A stretch of 64,000 bases of DNA. Source: Amycolatopsis sp. A133 (GTDB lineage Bacteria; Actinomycetota; Actinomycetes; Mycobacteriales; Pseudonocardiaceae). Both the position numbers and the translations under genes were made by a program. The stretch is taken from positions 141,794 to 205,793 of the forward strand of contig NZ_JAVHJU010000020.1 in the NCBI RefSeq assembly GCF_031082405.1, in the 5' to 3' direction. Below are positions 58,553-64,000 of the stretch, one piece after another (the stretch's first letter is position 1; each line of letters opens with the position of its first letter). The notes under the pieces were generated by a model, which had not been told where the DNA came from, ran no database searches, and saw only the letters and a program-made list of their open reading frames with translations.

Positions 58553-59887
58553 ATGGTGCGGAAACTTCTGGCCGGTGCGGGTGTGGTCCTGCTGCTCACG
58601 GGGTGCGGTGGCGTCGGCAGCGGCGGTGACACCGGCGCCGCGGCCACCCTGACGACGATGGGGTTCGGCCTCGGCGACGAGATCGCCACCACCCGGGCCG
58701 ACCTGGCGGGCAAGGCGATCGCGCCGGCGACGGTGAAGATCGGCGGCAGCGCCTTCGACGCCCAGCAGTTCCTGGCCGCCGTCGCCTCGCACACACCACC
58801 GGACCTCGTCTACCTCGACCGGCAGCTGCTCGGCACCTACGCCGCCCGCGGCACCCTCGAGCCGCTGACCGACTGCATCGCCAAGCAGCGCATCGACGTC
58901 GGCCAATACCGGCCCGCCGCGCTGAAGGAAGTCACGCTCGACGGCAAGGTCTACGGCCTCCCGGAGTTCTACGACAACCGGATCCTGCTGGTGAACGACG
59001 CCGCCGTGGAAGCGGGCGGGCTCACGCCGCAGGACGTCTCCCCCGCCGACCGGGGCAAGCTCGCGACGGCCGGGCAGAAGCTGACCGCCCGCACGGGCTC
59101 CGGGCTGGCGCGCATCGGGTTCGACCCGAAGATCCCGGAGTTCCTCCCGCTGTGGGCCAAGGCCAACGGCGTGCAGATGCTCAGCGACGACGGCCGCACC
59201 GCGCACCTCGACGACCCGCGGCTGGCCGAAGCCGTGACGTACACCAAATCGCTGATCGACGCCCAGGGCGGCTGGAGCGCGGTGAAGGCGTTCCGCGATT
59301 CGTTCGACTTCTTCGGCGAGAAGAACCCGTTCAAGCAGGGCCAGCTGGCGGCCACCCTGATGGACGACTGGTACCTCAACGTCCTCGCCAACTACTCGCC
59401 GGACGTCCGGGTCTCCGCGGCGCCGTTCACCGACACCGCCGGCACCCCGATCGACTGGGTCACCGGCAGCGCCTGGGTGATCCCCGCCGGCAGCACCCAC
59501 AAAGACCAGGCCTGCGCCTGGATCAAGACCATGACCGACGCGCCGACGTGGGTCGCCGCCGCCAAGGCCCGCGCGGAGAAGCGCAAAGCCGCCGGCAAGG
59601 CGTTCACCGGCGTCTACACCGGCAACCGCGTCGCCGATCAGGAGATCTTCGGCGGTCTCGTGCAGCTGAAGGACCGGCCCGCGTTGGACGCGGCCGTGCA
59701 GACGGTGCTGCGGGCGCAGGAAAGCGCCTTCACCATGCCCGCGTCCCCGGCCGGCTCCGAGTTCAAGACGGCCTGGCAGAACGCCGTCAACCGGGTGCTC
59801 TCGGGCGAGCAGCAGCCCGCCGACGCCCTGCGCCAGGCACAGCAGGAAGCCCAGCGGGCGCTGGACGCCGCGGTGGCGCACCGGTGA
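58553..59887 (+). CDS. Sugar ABC transporter substrate-binding lipoprotein (second importer)
   Basis: A 444-aa binding protein of family 1. Lipobox LLLTGCG puts Cys at about residue 18. The mature protein shows LVYLDRQLLGTYAARGTLEP, YGLPEFYDNRILLVND and WVTGSAWVIPAGSTHKDQAC. GGAGG lies 9 bases before ATG. It overlaps the next permease (GTGA), forming a three-gene importer operon without ATPase. Substrate unknown. Confidence 0.9.
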   Translation: MVRKLLAGAGVVLLLTGCGGVGSGGDTGAAATLTTMGFGLGDEIATTRADLAGKAIAPATVKIGGSAFDAQQFLAAVASHTPPDLVYLDRQLLGTYAARGTLEPLTDCIAKQRIDVGQYRPAALKEVTLDGKVYGLPEFYDNRILLVNDAAVEAGGLTPQDVSPADRGKLATAGQKLTARTGSGLARIGFDPKIPEFLPLWAKANGVQMLSDDGRTAHLDDPRLAEAVTYTKSLIDAQGGWSAVKAFRDSFDFFGEKNPFKQGQLAATLMDDWYLNVLANYSPDVRVSAAPFTDTAGTPIDWVTGSAWVIPAGSTHKDQACAWIKTMTDAPTWVAAAKARAEKRKAAGKAFTGVYTGNRVADQEIFGGLVQLKDRPALDAAVQTVLRAQESAFTMPASPAGSEFKTAWQNAVNRVLSGEQQPADALRQAQQEAQRALDAAVAHR

Positions 59888-60789
59888 ACCGGCGCCGCCG
59901 CGAAACCCTGGCCGCGTACGCCTTCTTGTCCCCTTGGATGATCGGCTTCGTCATCTTCATGGCGGTCCCGATGGTCGCCAGCCTGGTCCTCTCCTTCACC
60001 GACTACGACGCACTGCGCTCACCCGGCGCGGTGGGCTGGGCCAACTACCAGCGGCTCCTCGACGACCCGGCCGTGCGCAAGAGCCTGGTCAACACGCTGG
60101 TCTACACCGTCATGTCGGTGCCCGCGACGATGGCCGTCTCGCTCGCACTGGCCTCCCTGCTCACGCGGGCGGCGGGCCGGTCGGCCGGCTTCTTCCGCAC
60201 GGTGTTCTACCTGCCCGAGATCACCCCGAAGGTCGCCGTGGGCGTGCTGTTCCTCATCCTGTTCAACGGCCAGGCCGGGCTGGTCAACGCCGTGCTGGGG
60301 CTGGTCGGCATCGATGGTCCACAGTGGAGCACCGACGGCCCCTGGGTGAAGCCGGGGCTGGTGCTCATGCACCTGTGGTCGGTGGGCAGCACGGTGGTGA
60401 TCTACCTGGCCGCGCTGCGCGGCGTGCCGCGGGAGCTGTACGAGGCCGCCGAGCTCGACGGCGCGTCGGCGTGGCAGCGGTTCCGGCGGATCACCGTGCC
60501 GATGATCAGCGGGGCGCTCTTCTTCACCCTGATCGTCCAGACCATCGCGGCGCTGCAGTCGTTCGACGAGGCCTACACCGCGTTCTACGGCTCCGCGGCC
60601 TCGGCGACCTACAGCAACGACGCGGCGCTGTTCTACCTGATCTACCTGTTCCAGCAGGCGTTCGAGTTCCTGCACCTGGGGTACGCGTCGGCGATGGCGT
60701 GGCTGCTGTTCGTCGTGATCCTGGCGATCACGCTCGTGCAGGTGCGGCTGAGCCGCCGGTTCGTCCACTACGAAAGCGGTGACCGGTGA
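59884..60789 (+). CDS. Sugar ABC transporter permease (MalF type, second importer)
   Basis: A 301-aa permease with six helices (AYAFLSPWMIGFVIFMAVPM at the start) and EAA loop EAAELDGASAWQRFRRITVP. GTG 59884 overlaps the upstream stop, and its end overlaps the next permease by GTGA. Confidence 0.93.
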   Translation: MNRRRRETLAAYAFLSPWMIGFVIFMAVPMVASLVLSFTDYDALRSPGAVGWANYQRLLDDPAVRKSLVNTLVYTVMSVPATMAVSLALASLLTRAAGRSAGFFRTVFYLPEITPKVAVGVLFLILFNGQAGLVNAVLGLVGIDGPQWSTDGPWVKPGLVLMHLWSVGSTVVIYLAALRGVPRELYEAAELDGASAWQRFRRITVPMISGALFFTLIVQTIAALQSFDEAYTAFYGSAASATYSNDAALFYLIYLFQQAFEFLHLGYASAMAWLLFVVILAITLVQVRLSRRFVHYESGDR

Positions 60790-61616
60790 CGGCGCGGCGC
60801 GCGCTCCGGTGGACGGCGCTGGCCGCGGCGACCGTGCTGTTCCTCTACCCGTTCTTCTGGCTGCTGAGCGCGTCGGTGAAGCCGCGCGCGCAGGTCTTCG
60901 ACAACCTGCTGATCCCCCGGACCTGGGCCTGGGAGAACTACGTCGAGATCTGGCGGGCCGCGCCGGTCGCGGCGTGGTTCCTCAACAGCGTCGTGGTGTC
61001 GCTCGCGGCGGCCGTGGCCGTCACGCTGACGAGTTCGCTGGTGGCGTTCGGCTTCGCCTACTTCCGCTTCCCGGGCCGCAACGCGCTGTTCGGTCTGGTG
61101 CTGGCCACGATGATGCTGCCCGCCGCGGTCACGATGATCCCGGTGTACCTGATCTGGAACAGCGTCGGCCTGGCGCACACGCAGGTGCCGCTGTGGGCGG
61201 GCAACCTGTTCGGCAGCGCGTTCTACATCTTCCTGCTGCGCCAGTTCTTCCTCGGCCTGCCGCGCGAGGTGTTCGAAGCCGCTCGCGTCGACGGCGCGAA
61301 CCACTGGACGCTGTTCTGGCGCATCGCGGTGCCGCTGTGCCGGCCGGCGCTGATCGTCAGTTTTGTGTTCGAGCTCAAGGCCAGCTGGTCGGACCTGCTC
61401 AAGCCGCTGATCTACCTGCGCGACCCGGCGCTGTACACGCTGCCGCGCGGGCTCAAGGCACTGTCCGACCAGTTCGGCCAGGCGGGCGAGCAGCGGTGGG
61501 AGATCGTGCTGGCCGGCAGCGTCATCACGACTGTGCCGCTGCTGATCGTGTTCTTCGTGGCGCAGCGCCACTTCCTCACCGGGATCACGACGGAGGGTCC
61601 CAGGCCCGCGCGGTGA
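60786..61616 (+). CDS. Sugar ABC transporter permease (MalG type, second importer)
   Basis: A 276-aa permease with EAA loop EAARVDGANHWTLFWRIAVP and C-terminal FFVAQRHFLTGITTEGPRPAR. GTG start coupled to the previous gene. The 281-base gap after it contains the probable promoter of the odorant cluster. Confidence 0.93.
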   Translation: MTARRALRWTALAAATVLFLYPFFWLLSASVKPRAQVFDNLLIPRTWAWENYVEIWRAAPVAAWFLNSVVVSLAAAVAVTLTSSLVAFGFAYFRFPGRNALFGLVLATMMLPAAVTMIPVYLIWNSVGLAHTQVPLWAGNLFGSAFYIFLLRQFFLGLPREVFEAARVDGANHWTLFWRIAVPLCRPALIVSFVFELKASWSDLLKPLIYLRDPALYTLPRGLKALSDQFGQAGEQRWEIVLAGSVITTVPLLIVFFVAQRHFLTGITTEGPRPAR

Positions 61617-61792
61617 GCGCGGTGCGCATCAGCCGGGCCGCGGCGGAAGGCCTGACACGGTCCGTTGCGCACCGTCATCCGGTCGGGTCGTCACCGATCT
61701 CGAACGGGGGGCCGAACTCCCGTCACCACCACCTCGGGCACGAGCGCCGCTGGGCCGGACGGGCCACGAAGTCCCAGCCCGAGTGAAGCTCC

Positions 61793-61822
61793 TTGTCCCT
61801 GTGAAACTCCCGCCACTAGCGT
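61793..61822 (+). promoter_or_regulatory. Possible housekeeping promoter of the 2-methylisoborneol cluster
   Basis: TTGTCC (61793-61798), 18-base spacer, TAGCGT (61817-61822), 76 bases before the methyltransferase ATG. It is the best -35/-10 pair in the gap; still a weak assignment. Confidence 0.35.
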
Positions 61823-61897
61823 CTCCAGTGCAGGAATACCACCGCGCCACGTGCACAAACACTTGCCTGCCAAGGAAACGAACGAGGAGTGCCATAG

Positions 61898-62749
61898 ATG
61901 ACCGCTCTCGAGAAGCCCGTGACCCGGACCGCGTACCAGCAGTCGGTCGCCGACTACTGGAACGCGGAGAAGGATCCGGTGAACCTCCGGCTCGGCGACG
62001 TCGACGGCCTCTACCACCACCACTACGGCCTCGGCGACTACGACCCGGCCGTGCTCGAGACGCCGGCCGCCACCCGTGACGAAGCGATCATCGCGGAGAT
62101 GCACCGGCTCGAGACCGCGCAGGCGGACGTCCTCCTCGACCACCTGGGCCCGATCGCGCCGGAGGACCGGCTGCTCGACGCCGGCTGCGGCCGGGGCGGC
62201 ACGAGCGTCATGGCGCACCTGCGGTTCGGCTGCCAGGTCGACGGCATCTCCATTTCGGAGCAGCAGGTCGGGTTCGCCAACGAGCACGTGCGGCAGCGCG
62301 GGATCGACGGCTCGGTCCGCTACCACCTGCGGAACATGCTCGACACCGGCTTCGAATCCGGGGTGTTCCAGGGCATCTGGAACAACGAGAGCACGATGTA
62401 CGTGGACCTGAACGACCTGTTCGCCGAGCACGCGCGGCAGCTCAAGCCGGGCGGCCGGTACGTGACGATCACCGGGTGCTACAACGACGTGACCGGCGGC
62501 CGGTCGCGCGCGGTGAGCCAGATCGACCAGCACTACATCTGCAACATCCACGCCCGGGGTGACTACTTCAAAGCGCTGGCCGCCAACGGGTTCGTGCCGA
62601 TCAACGTCGTCGACCTGACCGCGGCGACGATCCCCTACTGGGAGCTGCGGGAGAAGTCGTCGGTCGCCACCGGTGTCGAAAAGCCCTTCCTGACCGCCTA
62701 CCGCGAAGGCAGTTTCCACTACCTGCTCATCGCCGCCGACCGCGTCTGA
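61898..62749 (+). CDS. Geranyl diphosphate 2-C-methyltransferase
   Basis: A 283-aa SAM-dependent enzyme that methylates C2 of geranyl diphosphate to 2-methylgeranyl diphosphate, the first step of 2-methylisoborneol synthesis. Motifs: LLDAGCGRGGTSVMAHLRFG (SAM binding, about residues 90-109), QVDGISISEQQVGFA, NNESTMYVDLNDLF. The tight neighbourhood of a type I terpene cyclase supports the call. ATG has GAGGAG 9 bases upstream. First gene of the cluster. Confidence 0.95.
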   Translation: MTALEKPVTRTAYQQSVADYWNAEKDPVNLRLGDVDGLYHHHYGLGDYDPAVLETPAATRDEAIIAEMHRLETAQADVLLDHLGPIAPEDRLLDAGCGRGGTSVMAHLRFGCQVDGISISEQQVGFANEHVRQRGIDGSVRYHLRNMLDTGFESGVFQGIWNNESTMYVDLNDLFAEHARQLKPGGRYVTITGCYNDVTGGRSRAVSQIDQHYICNIHARGDYFKALAANGFVPINVVDLTAATIPYWELREKSSVATGVEKPFLTAYREGSFHYLLIAADRV

Positions 62750-62759
62750 GGCGGGCGGG

Positions 62760-63869
62760 GTGACCGGGGAGAGCACCAAGACCGCTTGTCCACAGTGGAT
62801 CGGAGGGCGGCCCGCGGGGCTGTTCGGGCTCGGGACGTCGGCGGCGCGGATCGCGACCCAGTTCGCGCCGGCGCCGGGGCAGGACCCGGCGTACGCGTAC
62901 CTGCCGTGGGGTGACGGCAGCGCATCGCCGTTGTACTGCCCCGTGCCCGGCCGCATCGACGACACGCTGGCGGCGGAGGTCGACCGGCGGCTGGTCGCGT
63001 GGGCGGAGGGCTGCGGGTTCACCGGCAAGGGCCTGGAGCAGATCGCCGGGGCGGGGTTCGGCAGGCTGGCGATGCTCGCCCACGCCGACTGCGACGACCC
63101 GGACCGGTTGCTCGTCGCAGCACAGCTCAACGCGGTCTGGTGGGCGGCCGACGACTACTACGCCGACGACAGCACGCTCGGCGCGGCACCGACCGAGCTC
63201 CCGCCGCGGCTGGCGCTCGTCATGGCGGCCATGGACCCGGTCGCCCCGGCCGGGGAATTCTCCGATCCCCTGGCCGAGGCGTTGCGCGCCGACCCGATCC
63301 TCGTCGGGCTGCACTCGGCCGTCGAGCACCTGGGCCGGCACGGCTCCCCGGTGCTCGTGCAGCGCGTCTGCTACGCGACGTTCTCGATGTTCGTCAGCTG
63401 GGACGCCTACGCCGCGTGGCGCCACACCGGTCGTTATCCGCCGGCGTGGGAGTACCTGGCGGCCCGTCAGCACGACAGCTTCTACACCTCGATGACCCTC
63501 GTCGACGCCGTCGGCGGCTACGAACTGGCCGCGCCGTTCTACTACGACCCGCGCGTGCGCGAGGCGATGATGCGGGCGGGGACGGCGTCGGTGCTGGTCA
63601 ACGACCTCCACTCGGTGGCCAAGGACGCGGCCGACGAAAAACCGGTCTGCAACATGGTGCTGCAGATCGCCGCCGACCGCGGCTGTTCGCTCGACGAGGC
63701 GGTCGAGGCCACCGTCGCACTGCACAACAAGATGGTCCACGAGTTCGAGGACGGCCACCGGGAGCTGGCGGCCGTGCCCTCCCCGGAGCTGCAGCGGTTC
63801 CTCGTGGGTGTCCGTTCCTGGATGGGCGGCGGCTTCACCTGGCACGCCACCAATCCCCGCTACCAGTGA
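62760..63869 (+). CDS. 2-methylisoborneol synthase
   Basis: A 369-aa class I terpene cyclase converting 2-methylgeranyl diphosphate to 2-methylisoborneol. Metal motifs: acidic Asp131-Asp132-Tyr-Tyr-Ala-Asp136, and the NSE triad Asn281, Ser285, Asp289 in NDLHSVAKD. About 95 residues precede the catalytic core, including the string GLFGLGTSAARIA (residues about 20-32). The Streptomyces enzyme has a similar but longer disordered head. GTG 62760 is 10 bases after the previous stop; its ribosome site is weak, so coupling is likely. The gene is followed after 12 bases by the shell protein gene. Confidence 0.95.
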   Translation: MTGESTKTACPQWIGGRPAGLFGLGTSAARIATQFAPAPGQDPAYAYLPWGDGSASPLYCPVPGRIDDTLAAEVDRRLVAWAEGCGFTGKGLEQIAGAGFGRLAMLAHADCDDPDRLLVAAQLNAVWWAADDYYADDSTLGAAPTELPPRLALVMAAMDPVAPAGEFSDPLAEALRADPILVGLHSAVEHLGRHGSPVLVQRVCYATFSMFVSWDAYAAWRHTGRYPPAWEYLAARQHDSFYTSMTLVDAVGGYELAAPFYYDPRVREAMMRAGTASVLVNDLHSVAKDAADEKPVCNMVLQIAADRGCSLDEAVEATVALHNKMVHEFEDGHRELAAVPSPELQRFLVGVRSWMGGGFTWHATNPRYQ

Positions 63870-63881
63870 TTGGGGTTCGTT

Positions 63882-64000
63882 GTGACTGTCACCGATCCGG
63901 TGGAATCCGAGCAGGTGCCCTCCAGCCTGGGCCGGGCGGCGGCCCGGACACTGGCCACGACGACCAAGTCGGTCCCGCAGATGCAGGGCATCTCCTCACG
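63882..64000 (+). CDS. Family 2B encapsulin shell protein (cyclic-nucleotide-binding type), partial
   Basis: The last 119 bases give MTVTDPVESEQVPSSLGRAA, then ARTLATTTKSVPQMQGISS. This N-terminal string is the signature of the SCO7699-like protein next to 2-methylisoborneol synthase in Streptomyces, now known as a family 2B encapsulin with an inserted cNMP-binding domain. Only 39 codons are visible, so the call rests on that stretch and on context. GTG 63882 lies 12 bases after the synthase stop. Confidence 0.8.
   Translation, partial: MTVTDPVESEQVPSSLGRAAARTLATTTKSVPQMQGISS

Noticed and set aside
1..64000. tRNA, rRNA, insertion sequences, integrases or phage genes
   Set aside because: None seen; no transposase motifs, no tRNA-like clover leaves, no att-like duplications were recognised by reading.

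Overview
The window is very GC-rich (about 70% or more), with GTG and TTG starts, strong GGAGG ribosome sites, MsiK-type sugar importers without their own ATPase, and CebR-like operators. Gene content (2-methylisoborneol synthesis, ECF41 sigma factor, Lig-Pol LigD, DUF2188/DUF4383 proteins) fits a soil actinobacterium, most likely Pseudonocardiaceae and close to Amycolatopsis. The genus is inference from gene content, not a search result.

Layout. (1) 1-23.3 kb is a plant-polysaccharide utilisation region. A leftward block holds a GH39-like ricin-domain enzyme (cut by the window edge), a GH54 arabinofuranosidase, a LacI regulator and a CE1-type esterase. It is followed by a FadR/GntR regulator divergent from a five-gene operon: sugar importer, an unrecognised 637-aa protein and a beta-helix protein. 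Then come a GH12 endoglucanase, a GH27 alpha-galactosidase, and a xylanolytic operon (CE3-CBM2, GH10-CBM2, GH43-CBM6, CBM2-GH43). Several promoters carry clear palindromic operators. (2) 23.3-30 kb: a broken DUF998 gene, a cupin, a large LuxR-ATPase regulator with a His-rich repeat, and SigB-type partner-switching proteins with a PAP2 phosphatase. (3) 30-36.7 kb: decayed aldehyde and alcohol dehydrogenase remnants in front of a tight operon for CoA-linked catabolism (two acyl-CoA ligases, enoyl-CoA hydratase, hydroxyacyl-CoA dehydrogenase, amidohydrolase). (4) 36.7-45.5 kb: stress and regulatory genes, including Mn-catalase with a DUF2188 tail, a free DUF2188 protein, a STAS-HATPase fusion, an HAD phosphatase that appears to begin with ATC, an ECF41 sigma factor divergent from an AhpD-like gene, and a TetR/hydrolase pair. 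(5) 45.6-58.5 kb: LigD, repeat-rich and WGxxGL-type surface proteins, two tandem paralogous secreted proteins, an AI-2E-type exporter, a GH43, a polysaccharide deacetylase and a DUF3152 protease-like protein. (6) 58.5-64 kb: a second sugar importer, then geranyl diphosphate methyltransferase, 2-methylisoborneol synthase, and the first 39 codons of what looks like a family 2B encapsulin shell protein.

How it works together. Extracellular xylan, arabinan, galactoside and glucan hydrolases, many with CBM2, CBM6, CBM13 or PT-linker modules, should release oligosaccharides that the ABC importers take up; LacI- and GntR-type repressors sense them. The last three genes are the 2-methylisoborneol (earthy odour) pathway, in which the terpene cyclase is expected to be cargo of the encapsulin shell. 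No tRNA, rRNA, CRISPR array or insertion sequence was seen.
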